Shown here: positions 43,732 through 52,487 of the stretch, one piece after another
How positions within the stretch are numbered: position 1 is the stretch's first letter
How the letters are laid out: each line of letters opens with the position of its first letter
DNA from: Mycolicibacterium confluentis
Lineage (GTDB): Bacteria > Actinomycetota > Actinomycetes > Mycobacteriales > Mycobacteriaceae
NCBI RefSeq assembly: GCF_010729895.1
Contig: NZ_AP022612.1
Span: 1,426,001-1,490,000 of the forward strand
Length of the DNA: 64,000 bases
Direction: 5' to 3'
Made by a program: the position numbers and the translations under genes
Notes under the pieces: generated by a model
Database searches by the model: none
Told to the model about the DNA's origin: nothing
Seen by the model: only the letters and a program-made list of their open reading frames with translations

Positions 43732-44575
43732 GTGAGGCCGGCGCCGCAGGACTCAGTTCATCGGCCAGCAGTGCCAGCATCTCTGAGCATCCGCTCTCGA
43801 CCTTGACCGTCGCGTCGGCGTCGCCGCGGGTCGGGCCCCGGTTGATGATCGCCACGGGCAGTCCGTGTGACACCGCGTGCCGGACGAAGCGGTAGCCGGA
43901 GAACACGGTCAACGAGGAACCCGCCACCAGAAGGGCGTCGGACTCCTCGACCAGTGAATAGGCCTGCTGAACAACATCTTTGGCCACGCTTTCGCCGAAG
44001 TAGACGATGTCGGGCTTGAGCATGCCACCGCACTGCGGGCAGTCGAGATGGCGGAAGGTCGCCGTCTCGGCGAGCACCGCGTCGGCGTCGGGCGCCACCG
44101 CGATGCCACCCACTGCTTCGGCGCGTTCGAGGAAGCCGGGGTTGCGCGCCTCGAGTTCATCGGCCAGTGCGGTCCTGCTCATGGTGAACCGACACGACAG
44201 GCACACCACCCGGTCGTAGGTGCCGTGCAGGTTGATCACGGTGCGACTGCCGGCCTTGGTGTGCAGCAGGTCGACGTTCTGCGTGATGACGCCGGTGACC
44301 ACCCCGTCGTGTTCGAGCGCCGCCAGAGCGCGGTGCCCGGCATTGGGCTCGCACGCGGCCATGTGCCGCCAGCCGACGTGATTGCGAGCCCAGTAGCGCT
44401 GCCGGAACTGCGGGTCCGAGGTGAACTGCTGGATGGTCATGGGATTGCTCGGTGGCGAATCCGGTCCGCGGTAGTCGGGGATTCCCGAGTCCGTGGACAG
44501 CCCTGCGCCGGTGACCACCGCGATTCGCCTACCCGCGAGGACGGCGATCAACTCAGGAGCTTCTGGGCCATGCAT
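43721..44575 (-). CDS. Sir2-family NAD-dependent protein deacylase
   Basis: A 284-residue sirtuin that removes acyl groups from protein lysines using NAD. The NAD-binding segment is VVTGAGLSTDSGIPDYRGPD (near 20-39), followed by ITQNVDLLHTKAGS (near 98) and the catalytic histidine in VINLHGTYDRVVC. The zinc knuckle cysteines are in CLSCRF (near 127) and CPQCGG (near 176). Late motifs are VYFGESV and VAGSSLTVFSGYRFV. It is slightly longer than CobB-type sirtuins and may belong to the class II SIRT4-like branch (NVDLLH). A TAGGGT -10 box ends 7 bases before ATG 44575. It is divergent from nadE, which makes its substrate NAD. Confidence 0.9.
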   Translation of the reverse strand: MHGPEAPELIAVLAGRRIAVVTGAGLSTDSGIPDYRGPDSPPSNPMTIQQFTSDPQFRQRYWARNHVGWRHMAACEPNAGHRALAALEHDGVVTGVITQNVDLLHTKAGSRTVINLHGTYDRVVCLSCRFTMSRTALADELEARNPGFLERAEAVGGIAVAPDADAVLAETATFRHLDCPQCGGMLKPDIVYFGESVAKDVVQQAYSLVEESDALLVAGSSLTVFSGYRFVRHAVSHGLPVAIINRGPTRGDADATVKVESGCSEMLALLADELSPAAPASLTR

Positions 44576-44582
44576 CGACTCC

Positions 44583-44588
44583 ACCCTA
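44583..44588 (-). promoter_or_regulatory. -10 box (TAGGGT) of the sirtuin gene
   Basis: On the reverse strand it ends 7 bases before the ATG at 44575, implying leaderless transcription. Confidence 0.45.
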
Positions 44589-44611
44589 CGACGTTGGGCC
44601 ACAATGGCTGA

Positions 44612-46654
44612 GTGAGCTTCTATTCCGCATACCGGCATGGTTTCGTCCGCGTCGCCGCGTGCACGCTGCACACGACGATCGCCGATCCGGCGGCCAACGC
44701 CGAGGCGGTGCTGGTGACGGCACGGGAATGCCACGACGAGGCCGTGGGCCTGGCGGTGTTCCCGGAGCTGACACTCACCGGCTATTCGATCGAGGACATC
44801 CTGCTGCAGGACAGCCTGCTCGATGCGGTCGAGGAGGCCCTGGCGCAGATCGTGATGGCCTCGTCCGACCTGCTGCCGGTGCTCGTCGTCGGGGCGCCGC
44901 TGCGCTGGCGCAACCGCGTCTACAACACCGCGGTGGTCATTCACCGCGGTGCGGTGCTCGGGGTCGTGCCCAAGTCGTACCTGCCGACCTACCGCGAGTT
45001 CTACGAGCGCAGGCAGATGGCCCCCGGGGACGACGTGCGGGGCGTCATCGCGTTCGCGGGCGTTGAGGCGCCGTTTGGGCCCGACCTCCTGTTCACCTGT
45101 GCCGATGTGCCCGAGTTTGTGCTGCACGTCGAGATCTGCGAGGACATGTGGGTGCCCGTGCCGCCGAGTGCGCGCGCGGCACTGGCCGGGGCGACGGTAC
45201 TGGCCAACCTGTCGGGTAGTCCGATCACGGTCGGACGGGCCGAGGACCGCAAGCTGATGGCCCGCTCGGCGTCATCGCGGTGCCTGGCCGCCTACGTCTA
45301 CGCCGCGGCCGGCGAGGGCGAGTCGAGCACGGATCTGGCCTGGGACGGCCAGACGATGATCTACGAGAACGGGGTCCTGCTCGCAGAATCCGAACGATTC
45401 CCGAAGGGCCCCCTGCACAGCGTCGCCGACGTCGACGTCGCACTGCTGCGCGCGGAGCGGTTGCGGATGGGCACATTCGACGACAACCGCCGCACCCACG
45501 GCATTGAGGACACCGCGACGCGGCGCGTGCCGTTCCGCCTCGACCCGCCCGACGACGACATCGGACTGCGCCGCAACATCGAGCGGTTCCCGTTCGTGCC
45601 CTCGGATCCCACACGGCTGCAGCAGGACTGTTACGAGGCCTACAACATCCAGGTCGCCGGCCTCGAGCAGCGGTTGCGCGCCCTGAAGTACCCCAAGGTC
45701 GTGATCGGGGTGTCGGGCGGGCTGGACTCCACCCACGCCCTGATCGTCGCGGCCCGGGCGATGGACCGAGAGGGACGGCCCCGCAGCGACATTCTGGCCT
45801 TCACCATGCCCGGCTTCGCCACCGGCGACCGGACCAAGGGCAACGCGATCGCGTTGTCCAAGGCGCTCGGGGTGACGTTCGAGGAGATCGACATCCGCGA
45901 CACCGCGTCGTTGATGCTCACCGAGATCGGCCACCCGTTCGGTCGCGGGGAGAAGGTCTACGACGTCACGTTCGAGAACGTGCAGGCCGGCCTGCGCACC
46001 GACTACCTGTTCCGGCTTGCCAACCAACGCGGCGGCATCGTGCTGGGCACCGGGGATCTCTCCGAACTCGCGCTCGGGTGGTCGACCTACGGTGTGGGCG
46101 ACCAGATGTCCCACTACAACGTCAACGGCGGGGTGCCGAAGACGTTGATCCAGCACCTGATCCGCTGGGTCATCGCCAGCGGCGAGTTCGAGGACGCGGT
46201 CGGACACGTGCTGCAGTCGGTGCTCGACACCGAGATCACCCCCGAGCTGGTGCCCACCGGCGAGGACGAGGAGATCCAGAGCAGCGAGGCCAAGGTCGGC
46301 CCCTATGTGCTGCAAGACTTCTCGCTGTTCCAGGTGCTTCGTTACGGCTTCGGTCCGGCGAAGGTGGCCTTCCTGGCCTGGCACGCCTGGCGGGACGCCG
46401 AGGAGGGGCACTGGCCCCTGGGTTACCCCGTGGACAAGCGACCGTCCTACTCGCTCGCCGAGATCAGGCGCTGGCTGCAGGTGTTCGTCCAGAGGTTCTA
46501 CTCGTTCTCCCAGTTCAAACGTTCCGCACTGCCGAACGGGCCCAAGGTGTCGGCTGGGGGAGCGCTGTCGCCGCGCGGCGACTGGCGGGCGCCGTCGGAC
46601 ATGTCCGCACGGGTCTGGCTCGACGCCATCGAACGCGAGATCCCTCAGGAGTAG
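44612..46654 (+). CDS. nadE: Glutamine-dependent NAD synthetase
   Basis: A 680-residue two-domain enzyme that makes NAD from deamido-NAD, ATP and glutamine. The N-terminal nitrilase-like glutaminase domain has its catalytic triad at E52 (FPELTLTG), K121 (VVPKSYLPTYREF) and C176 (EICEDMW), the same numbers as I recall for the M. tuberculosis enzyme. The C-terminal synthetase domain has the PP-loop VIGVSGGLDSTHALIVAARA (near 367-386). Ammonia is channelled between them. The start is GTG 44612. An essential gene in mycobacteria; nadD, which makes its substrate, lies later in this window. Confidence 0.96.
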   Translation: MSFYSAYRHGFVRVAACTLHTTIADPAANAEAVLVTARECHDEAVGLAVFPELTLTGYSIEDILLQDSLLDAVEEALAQIVMASSDLLPVLVVGAPLRWRNRVYNTAVVIHRGAVLGVVPKSYLPTYREFYERRQMAPGDDVRGVIAFAGVEAPFGPDLLFTCADVPEFVLHVEICEDMWVPVPPSARAALAGATVLANLSGSPITVGRAEDRKLMARSASSRCLAAYVYAAAGEGESSTDLAWDGQTMIYENGVLLAESERFPKGPLHSVADVDVALLRAERLRMGTFDDNRRTHGIEDTATRRVPFRLDPPDDDIGLRRNIERFPFVPSDPTRLQQDCYEAYNIQVAGLEQRLRALKYPKVVIGVSGGLDSTHALIVAARAMDREGRPRSDILAFTMPGFATGDRTKGNAIALSKALGVTFEEIDIRDTASLMLTEIGHPFGRGEKVYDVTFENVQAGLRTDYLFRLANQRGGIVLGTGDLSELALGWSTYGVGDQMSHYNVNGGVPKTLIQHLIRWVIASGEFEDAVGHVLQSVLDTEITPELVPTGEDEEIQSSEAKVGPYVLQDFSLFQVLRYGFGPAKVAFLAWHAWRDAEEGHWPLGYPVDKRPSYSLAEIRRWLQVFVQRFYSFSQFKRSALPNGPKVSAGGALSPRGDWRAPSDMSARVWLDAIEREIPQE

Positions 46655-46776
46655 CGCCACATTCGTTTTCCGCCCTCCAGCAGTGGGTACAGCGATCGGG
46701 ATAGTTCCGCGCGCCGTTGCACCGACAGGAGGGTGGCCGCATGATCACCCGTCTGAACAGCGGCGGCGCAGTGACA

Positions 46777-47541
46777 TCAGCTTCTGTCGATATCGACCAC
46801 CAACGGCAGATGGTCCGACAGCGCGGCGCGGGGGGTGGCACATCGGTGCGCCCGCAGCGTCGGGTCGTCGGTCAGAACATGGTCGAGTTGGCGGTCCGGG
46901 ATCGGGCTGGGAAACGTCTTGGCGACGGCCAGCGGCCGCATGCCAGACCAGCGGGCCGCGGGTCGGCCCGTGAGGTTGAGGTCCCCGGCGAGCAGGTGCG
47001 GCCCCGGCATTGCCAGCAGGTCGCGAGCCAGGCCGCGCAGTTGGTGCCGGTTCCACCCCGGCACGAACGACAGATGGGTGTTGGCCACCGACATCGTGCC
47101 CAGGGGAGTGTCCAACTGCGCGATGACCGCGGCCCTGGGCTCCTCGTCGACGATCATCACGCGCCTGGGTCCGGGCAGATACATCGGGAACCGCGTCGGG
47201 ATTCGCGGAAGCCGGACCACCTGCCAGTGCTCGGCGGGGAAGCGCGACAGCAGGGCGATGCCATAGGCGGCCGTGCCGGGTTGTTCGTCTCCGGTGGCCG
47301 CCATCCAGGTGGCGCCGGGCGTCCCGGAGATCGCCGCGACGAAGCGGTGCGTGACCGCGCCCATCGCCTCGGCGGCCACCGCCGTCAGATCCGCATTGCC
47401 GGACCGCTCCTGATCGCAGTCGACCTCCTGGAGCGCGAGCACATCAGGGTCGAGTTCCCGAATGCAGGCGCGCAGCCGGTCGAGCATCACGCCGTCGCCG
47501 ACCGTGCGCCCGTGCAGGATGTTGAACGTCGCGACTCGCAT
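46777..47541 (-). CDS. Endonuclease/exonuclease/phosphatase family protein
   Basis: A 254-residue member of the EEP superfamily of metal-dependent phosphohydrolases. Signature elements are RVATFNILHGR at the N terminus, the metal-binding glutamate in VLALQEVDCDQERSG (near 37-51), NTHLSFVPG (near 158), LLAGDLNL (near 185) and the closing SDHLPLVVDID with the catalytic His-Asp pair. It cleaves phosphodiester or phosphoester bonds in nucleic acids or small molecules; the substrate is not clear. ATG 47541 gives the typical first strand, with GAGGAG almost adjacent; a TTG 9 bases upstream is an alternative. It is divergent from the nucleotidyltransferase gene across 46 bases. Confidence 0.83.
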   Translation of the reverse strand: MRVATFNILHGRTVGDGVMLDRLRACIRELDPDVLALQEVDCDQERSGNADLTAVAAEAMGAVTHRFVAAISGTPGATWMAATGDEQPGTAAYGIALLSRFPAEHWQVVRLPRIPTRFPMYLPGPRRVMIVDEEPRAAVIAQLDTPLGTMSVANTHLSFVPGWNRHQLRGLARDLLAMPGPHLLAGDLNLTGRPAARWSGMRPLAVAKTFPSPIPDRQLDHVLTDDPTLRAHRCATPRAALSDHLPLVVDIDRS

Positions 47542-47587
47542 GCTCCTCAATTACCCACGCACGGCCGTCCTGACTCCGGGGGCTCCC

Positions 47588-48166
47588 ATGCCGGCGCGTA
47601 ACGAACTGCTGCGCGCGGCGCTCAAGTCCGCTGCCTCAGCGCTCAAGGAGCACGGGCCGCGATTCACACTCGCCGGCAGCTACGCCCTGTGGGTGTTCGG
47701 CGCGCCGGAACCGGTGCACGATGTGGACTTCATCGTGGCCGAGGCTGACACCGAGTCGGCGGCCACGACGCTGGCCAAGGCGGGGTTCGCGATCGAACGC
47801 ACACCCGAGGACTGGTTGTTCAAGGCGCACCTCGACGACGTCGTGGTCGATGTGCTGCACCAGATCAACGGAACCCCGGTGGTCGACGACGACCTCGACC
47901 GGGCGCAGGAGCACGACGTCCTGGCGATCCGGATGCCGGTCCTTCCGCCGACACTGGTGGTCACGCAGAAGCTGCGTGCCCTCGGTGAGCACTACTGCGA
48001 CTTCACCTCGCTCCTGCCCGCGGTGCGGGCGGTCCGCGAGCGGGTCGACTGGGACGAGATCCGTTCGGCCACTTCCGACAACGACTTCGCGGCGGCTTTT
48101 CTGCTCCTGGTCGACCGCCTCGCCATCAGCACGCCCACCCCCAGCATCGACGAGGAGAAGGAATGA
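47588..48166 (+). CDS. Nucleotidyltransferase-fold protein
   Basis: A 192-residue protein with the minimal nucleotidyltransferase pattern: LAGSYALWVFGAPEPVHDVDFIVAEAD, in which the GSY motif (near 28) and D-V-D (near 43-45) would bind the nucleotide and metal. A further acid lies in VDVLHQING (near 86). Such proteins transfer nucleotides to proteins, RNA or small molecules, and include AbiEii/MNT-type toxins. No recognisable HEPN or antitoxin partner is adjacent. It is followed after 3 bases by a STAS-domain gene, so the two form an operon. ATG 47588 is chosen because the family core starts soon after; ATG 47540 is possible. Confidence 0.72.
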   Translation: MPARNELLRAALKSAASALKEHGPRFTLAGSYALWVFGAPEPVHDVDFIVAEADTESAATTLAKAGFAIERTPEDWLFKAHLDDVVVDVLHQINGTPVVDDDLDRAQEHDVLAIRMPVLPPTLVVTQKLRALGEHYCDFTSLLPAVRAVRERVDWDEIRSATSDNDFAAAFLLLVDRLAISTPTPSIDEEKE

Positions 48167-48169
48167 TCT

Positions 48170-48529
48170 GTGGCTGATCCGCTCGCGATCGTCATCCGCA
48201 CCGAGAATCACGACGGGTGCACGGTGCTGTCCGTGCGAGGCGAGATCGATCTGGCGACCGCGCCCGCCCTTCAGGATGCCGTCGACGGGGTGCTCGCCGG
48301 GCATCCGCCGGCACTGGTCCTCGACCTGTCGGAGGTGGACTTTCTCGGGTCGGTGGGCATGACGATCCTGGTCTCGGCGCACGAGGCGCTCGGGCGCTCT
48401 GACCGTTTCGCGGTGGTCGCCGAGGGGCCGGGAACCAGTCGCCCGCTTCAGCTGACGAAACTGGACGAGATCATCCCGATCTTCAGGACGCTGAGCGACG
48501 CGGTGGCGGCCGTCCGGGTCGAGGGGTGA
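48170..48529 (+). CDS. STAS-domain anti-sigma factor antagonist
   Basis: A 119-residue single STAS domain of the SpoIIAA/RsbV type. The core reads VRGEIDLATAPALQDAVDGV (near 22-41) and LVLDLSEVDFLGSVGMTILV (near 49-68), where S61 is at the place of the serine that is phosphorylated by anti-sigma kinases. Unphosphorylated proteins of this kind sequester an anti-sigma factor and free its sigma factor, in mycobacteria often SigF. It starts at GTG 48170, 3 bases after the nucleotidyltransferase stop. No sigma or anti-sigma gene is adjacent, so its partner is elsewhere or is the nucleotidyltransferase. Confidence 0.88.
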   Translation: MADPLAIVIRTENHDGCTVLSVRGEIDLATAPALQDAVDGVLAGHPPALVLDLSEVDFLGSVGMTILVSAHEALGRSDRFAVVAEGPGTSRPLQLTKLDEIIPIFRTLSDAVAAVRVEG

Positions 48530-48544
48530 CCCGGACGCGTACCG

Positions 48545-49369
48545 CTAAAGCCTGCCGTCCGACCTCAGGTCGGGATGAACCCAGTCGGGTGAGCGGCGCT
48601 GTTTGAACGCCACGAAGCCCTCCCGGGCCTCGTCGCCGCTGTAGCTGGCCTTCATGCCGATCCGGTCGTACAGGCCCATGTAGTTGTCCAGGCTGGACTT
48701 CACCACGCCGCGGGCGCGCGGTGCCGTCCGACAGCACGCCGCCAGCACCTCACGGGACTCCTCGAGCAGGTCGTCGTGCGGGACGACGCGCGCGACCATG
48801 CCCCAGTCGACGGCCTCCTCGGCGGACAGCGTGCGACCCGTGAACATCAGATCCCGGGTGCGGACGGGGCCGATCATGCGGGCCAGCATCTGGCTGTAGT
48901 AGGTGTCGGCGATGCCGCGGTACAACTCGGGAACCCGGAACGTGGCGCGCTCGCTGACCACCGCCATGTCGCTGCACATCGCGATCTGCAGACCACCGCC
49001 CTGGCACAGGCCGTTGACCGCGCTGACCACGGGCTTGGCCGACTGGCGCAGGGTCTCGAACGGGGTGACGTCCATCGACAGCGCCGACCCGAACGTCAGC
49101 CAGTTGTCCGAACCGTCGCCCCCGCCCAGGTCACCTCCTGGGGCGAACACATCGCCGGTCCCGGTGATCAGCAGGCCGGCCAGGCTGTCATCACCCTCCA
49201 CCAGGCCCACCGCGTAGCGGATGCCGAAGTACATCGCGGGCGTCATCGCGTTGCGCGCCTCGGGGCGGTCCAGGGTGACGACCCCGAACGGGCCCTGTCG
49301 GTCAAACCTCAGGTACGGAGTGCCGAGCCAGTCGCCGTCGGGCGGTCGCGCGGTGATGCCAGCAGTCAT
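48545..49369 (-). CDS. Enoyl-CoA hydratase/isomerase family protein
   Basis: A 274-residue crotonase-fold enzyme. The oxyanion-hole loops are VFAPGGDLGGGDGSD (near 74-88) and VNGLCQGGGLQIAMCSDMAV (near 118-137), and the substrate loop is TFRVPELYRGIADTYYSQML. It acts on acyl-CoA thioesters, for example by hydrating enoyl-CoA, but the family is broad. A TATAGT -10 box ends 8 bases before ATG 49369. It is convergent with the STAS gene. No other fatty-acid genes lie beside it, so a pathway cannot be named. Confidence 0.86.
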   Translation of the reverse strand: MTAGITARPPDGDWLGTPYLRFDRQGPFGVVTLDRPEARNAMTPAMYFGIRYAVGLVEGDDSLAGLLITGTGDVFAPGGDLGGGDGSDNWLTFGSALSMDVTPFETLRQSAKPVVSAVNGLCQGGGLQIAMCSDMAVVSERATFRVPELYRGIADTYYSQMLARMIGPVRTRDLMFTGRTLSAEEAVDWGMVARVVPHDDLLEESREVLAACCRTAPRARGVVKSSLDNYMGLYDRIGMKASYSGDEAREGFVAFKQRRSPDWVHPDLRSDGRL

Positions 49370-49377
49370 GGCTGGTG

Positions 49378-49383
49378 ACTATA
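49378..49383 (-). promoter_or_regulatory. -10 box (TATAGT) of the enoyl-CoA hydratase gene
   Basis: On the reverse strand it ends 8 bases before the ATG at 49369, giving a leaderless or near-leaderless mRNA. Confidence 0.5.
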
Positions 49384-49424
49384 ACGGCAACGGTAAGCGG
49401 TTCCGGCGGGCGTCCGCCCAGCGG

Positions 49425-50288
49425 TCACGGCCCGAACGCGAGCACGTCTTCGATGGCCTCGTCGGTGGGTGCACAGTCCCCCGCGCCGGGCAGCAGGGTC
49501 GCCAGCGCTCCCGCCGCGCACGCGCGCCGCAGCGCATGCCGACGGTCGCCGGCCCAGCCCGCGGCCAGGACACCGGCGAACACGTCACCGGCGCCGCTGG
49601 TGTCGACGGCCTCCACCGAGGGGGCGGACACCTCGAACTGCCCGTCGATGCCGGCGTAGACCGCGCCGCGCGCCCCGAGGGTCGTCACCAGGTGCGGAAC
49701 CTCCCACTCCCATCGCGCGGCTTCGGTCTCGTTGACCACGACGACGTCCACCTCGCGGGCCAGATCCGCCAGGCTTGCGGTGTCGGTGCCTGGGGGAGAG
49801 GCATTGAGCATCGCGATTGCGCCCGCGCGGCGGGCCTGGCGCGCCGCTGCCAGCGCGGTGTCGACCGGTATCTCCAACTGGACCAGCAGCACGTCGCAAT
49901 CGGCGACGATGTCGCGGACACGCTGGGAGTCCAGCGTCAGGTGAGCGTTGGCGCCAGGTGCCACCACGATGACGTTCTCGGCGCTGTCCTGGTCGACGAG
50001 GATCACCGCGGCCCCGCTGGGCACCGGAAGCGCCACAACCCCGTCGAGACCGACGCCGTTGGCTTCCAGATGGGCTCGCAGCATGTGCGCGGCGACGTCC
50101 TCGCCCACGGCCGCCACGAGGTCCACGTCAGCGCCCGCGCGGGCCGCCGCCACAGCCTGATTCGCGCCCTTGCCGCCGGGGCCGACGGCCGTCGTCGCAG
50201 CCAACACCGTCTGACCGGGTTGGGGCAGGTCCGGCACGCCGTAAACCGTGTCGAAATTCACGCTGCCCACCACACATACCCGAGCCAC
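49425..50288 (-). CDS. rbsK: Ribokinase
   Basis: A 287-residue PfkB-family sugar kinase that phosphorylates ribose with ATP. The first signature is VGPGGKGANQAVAAARAGAD (near 36-55) and the second is VDTSGAGDVFAGVLAAG (near 228-244), with the catalytic base D235 in GAGD. The N-terminal VCVVGSVNFD is typical of ribokinases. It starts at GTG 50288, 6 bases after a reverse-strand TAGCCT -10 box. No ribose transport genes are adjacent. By position it corresponds to M. tuberculosis rbsK (Rv2436). It is divergent from proA. Confidence 0.9.
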   Translation of the reverse strand: MARVCVVGSVNFDTVYGVPDLPQPGQTVLAATTAVGPGGKGANQAVAAARAGADVDLVAAVGEDVAAHMLRAHLEANGVGLDGVVALPVPSGAAVILVDQDSAENVIVVAPGANAHLTLDSQRVRDIVADCDVLLVQLEIPVDTALAAARQARRAGAIAMLNASPPGTDTASLADLAREVDVVVVNETEAARWEWEVPHLVTTLGARGAVYAGIDGQFEVSAPSVEAVDTSGAGDVFAGVLAAGWAGDRRHALRRACAAGALATLLPGAGDCAPTDEAIEDVLAFGP

Positions 50289-50294
50289 CCGGCC

Positions 50295-50300
50295 AGGCTA
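50295..50300 (-). promoter_or_regulatory. -10 box (TAGCCT) of rbsK
   Basis: On the reverse strand it ends 6 bases before GTG 50288, implying leaderless transcription. Confidence 0.45.
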
Positions 50301-50317
50301 ACCCGCCGCACACCCGA

Positions 50318-50323
50318 TAAGCT
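50318..50323 (+). promoter_or_regulatory. -10 box (TAAGCT) of proA
   Basis: It ends 6 bases before ATG 50330 and 3 before ATG 50327, so the second ATG is the likelier start of a leaderless mRNA. Confidence 0.5.
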
Positions 50324-50326
50324 GCG

Positions 50327-51589
50327 ATGATGAATCTGCAAGCAGCGACGCTTCCGGATGCCGCCACCGATCTTCGGGCTCAGGTGCATGACGCCGCCCG
50401 CCGCGCGCGGGTCGCCGCGCGCACCTTGGCCACCCTGACCACGACCGTCAAGGACCGTGCGCTGCACGCCGCGGCCGACGCCGTCCTGGCCGCGGCCGAC
50501 GACATCCTGAAGGCCAACGCACTCGATCTTGAGGCCGCGCGCGCCGCGGGCACGGCCGAGGCGATGCTCGACCGGTTGGCACTCAACCCTCAGCGCATCG
50601 ACGGCATCGCCGCCGGCCTTCGCCAGGTCGCCGGCCTGCCCGATCCGATCGGCGAGGTGCTCCGTGGCCGCACCCTGCCCAACGGCCTGCAACTGCGGCA
50701 GCAGCGCGTCCCCCTCGGTGTCGTCGGCATCGTCTACGAGGGCCGCCCCAACGTCACGGTGGACGCGTTCGGGCTCACCCTGAAGTCGGGCAATGCGGTG
50801 CTGCTGCGCGGCAGTTCGTCGGCCGCGCATTCGAATGCGGCCCTGGTGGCCGTGCTGCGCGCCGCCGTGACCGCGGAGGGCCTGCCCGCGGACGCCGTCC
50901 AACTGCTGCCCAGCGTCGACCGCTCCAGTGTCACCCACCTGATCCAGGCGCGTGGTCTGGTCGACGTCGTGATCCCGCGCGGTGGCGCGGGCCTGATCGA
51001 CGCCGTGGTGCGCGATGCCACGGTGCCCACGATCGAGACGGGCGTCGGCAACTGCCACGTCTACGTCCACACGGCTGCGGATCTCGATGTGGCCGAACGG
51101 ATTCTGTTGAACTCCAAGACCCGGCGGCCCAGCGTGTGCAATGCGGCCGAGACGCTGTTGGTGGACGCGGGCATCGCGTCCACGGCGTTGCCGCGCCTGA
51201 CCGCCGCACTGGTGGACGCGGGCGTGACCCTGCACACCGATCCCAGCGAGGACGAACTGCGGGCCGAGTTCCTGTCGATGGACATCGCGGTGGCCGTGGT
51301 GGACGGAATCGACGCCGCGATCGCGCACGTCAACGAGTACGGCACCGGCCACACCGAAGCCATCGTGACCACCGATCTGGCTGCGGCGCAACGGTTCACC
51401 GAGCGCGTCGACGCTGCCGCCGTGATGGTGAACGCCGCGACCTCCTTCACCGACGGTGAACAGTTCGGGTTTGGCGCGGAGATCGGCATCTCGACCCAGA
51501 AACTCCACGCCCGCGGTCCGATGGGGCTGCCCGAATTGACCTCGACCAAGTGGATCGTCTGGGGAGACGGCCACACCCGGCCTGCCTAG
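50327..51589 (+). CDS. proA: Glutamate-5-semialdehyde dehydrogenase (gamma-glutamyl phosphate reductase)
   Basis: A 420-residue aldehyde-dehydrogenase-fold enzyme that reduces glutamyl-5-phosphate with NADPH in proline synthesis. The catalytic cysteine is C271 in [15 protein letters not shown]. Other family marks are [20 protein letters not shown] (near 126-145), [12 protein letters not shown] (near 164) and the C-terminal [20 protein letters not shown] (near 383). Two ATG codons open the gene (50327, 50330); promoter spacing favours the second. It uses the product of ProB, encoded 8.6 kb upstream. It precedes a MoxR-VWA gene pair. Confidence 0.96.
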   Translation: MMNLQAATLPDAATDLRAQVHDAARRARVAARTLATLTTTVKDRALHAAADAVLAAADDILKANALDLEAARAAGTAEAMLDRLALNPQRIDGIAAGLRQVAGLPDPIGEVLRGRTLPNGLQLRQQRVPLGVVGIVYEGRPNVTVDAFGLTLKSGNAVLLRGSSSAAHSNAALVAVLRAAVTAEGLPADAVQLLPSVDRSSVTHLIQARGLVDVVIPRGGAGLIDAVVRDATVPTIETGVGNCHVYVHTAADLDVAERILLNSKTRRPSVCNAAETLLVDAGIASTALPRLTAALVDAGVTLHTDPSEDELRAEFLSMDIAVAVVDGIDAAIAHVNEYGTGHTEAIVTTDLAAAQRFTERVDAAAVMVNAATSFTDGEQFGFGAEIGISTQKLHARGPMGLPELTSTKWIVWGDGHTRPA

Positions 51590-51602
51590 AGAAGGAATTC
51601 CG

Positions 51603-52487
51603 TTGGAGAACCCTGCCACCCCGGCCAAACCCGCGCCCCTGTTCACCGACATCGACGATGTCGCGCGCAGGCTCACCGAGACCGGGTACCTGCCTGACAC
51701 CGCCACGGCCACCGCGGTGTTCCTCGCCGACCGGTTGGGCAAGCCGCTTCTGGTCGAGGGCCCTGCCGGTGTCGGCAAGACCGAATTGGCCCGCGCGGTC
51801 GCACAGACCACCGGAGCCGAACTGGTGCGCCTGCAGTGCTACGAGGGTGTCGACGAGGCCCGCGCGCTGTACGAGTGGAACCACGCCAAGCAGATTCTGC
51901 GCATCCAATCCGGTTCGGGCGACTGGGATCAGACCAAGATGGACGTGTTCAGCGAGGAGTTCCTGCTGTCGCGTCCGCTGTTGACCGCGATCCGCCGCAC
52001 TGAACCCACCGTGCTGCTCATCGACGAGACCGACAAGGCCGACATCGAGATCGAGGGCCTGCTGCTGGAGGTGCTCTCCGACTTCGCGGTCACCGTGCCC
52101 GAACTCGGCACCATCACGGCCGAACGCAAGCCCTTCGTGGTGCTGACGTCCAATGCCACGCGTGAACTGTCCGAGGCGCTCAAGCGGCGTTGCCTGTTCC
52201 TGCACATCGACTTCCCCGACCCCGATCTGGAGCGCCGAATCCTGCTGTCGCGGGTGCCGGAACTGCCGGAGAAGCTGGCCGAGGAACTCGTCCGGATCAT
52301 CGGTGTGCTGCGCGGAATGCAGCTCAAGAAGCTGCCCTCGGTGGCCGAGACCATCGACTGGGGGCGCACGATCCTGGCCCTGGGCATGGACACCATCGAC
52401 GACGCCACCATCGCGGCCACGCTCGGCGTGGTGCTCAAACATCAGTCCGATCAGACCAAGGCGAGCGGGGAGCTGAGGCTCAACTGA
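51603..52487 (+). CDS. MoxR-family AAA+ ATPase
   Basis: A 294-residue AAA+ ATPase. Walker A is VEGPAGVGKTELARAVAQTT (near 51-70), Walker B is VLLIDETDKADIEIEGLLLE (near 137-156), sensor 1 is VVLTSNATRELSEALKRRCL (near 179). MoxR proteins act as chaperones that mature metal-containing or multi-subunit enzymes, working with VWA-domain proteins. The start is TTG 51603 with AAGGA 5-9 bases upstream. The stop overlaps the VWA gene's ATG (TGATG), so the two are coupled. It corresponds by position to Rv2426c. The client enzyme is not known; no CO dehydrogenase genes are near. Confidence 0.9.
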   Translation: MENPATPAKPAPLFTDIDDVARRLTETGYLPDTATATAVFLADRLGKPLLVEGPAGVGKTELARAVAQTTGAELVRLQCYEGVDEARALYEWNHAKQILRIQSGSGDWDQTKMDVFSEEFLLSRPLLTAIRRTEPTVLLIDETDKADIEIEGLLLEVLSDFAVTVPELGTITAERKPFVVLTSNATRELSEALKRRCLFLHIDFPDPDLERRILLSRVPELPEKLAEELVRIIGVLRGMQLKKLPSVAETIDWGRTILALGMDTIDDATIAATLGVVLKHQSDQTKASGELRLN

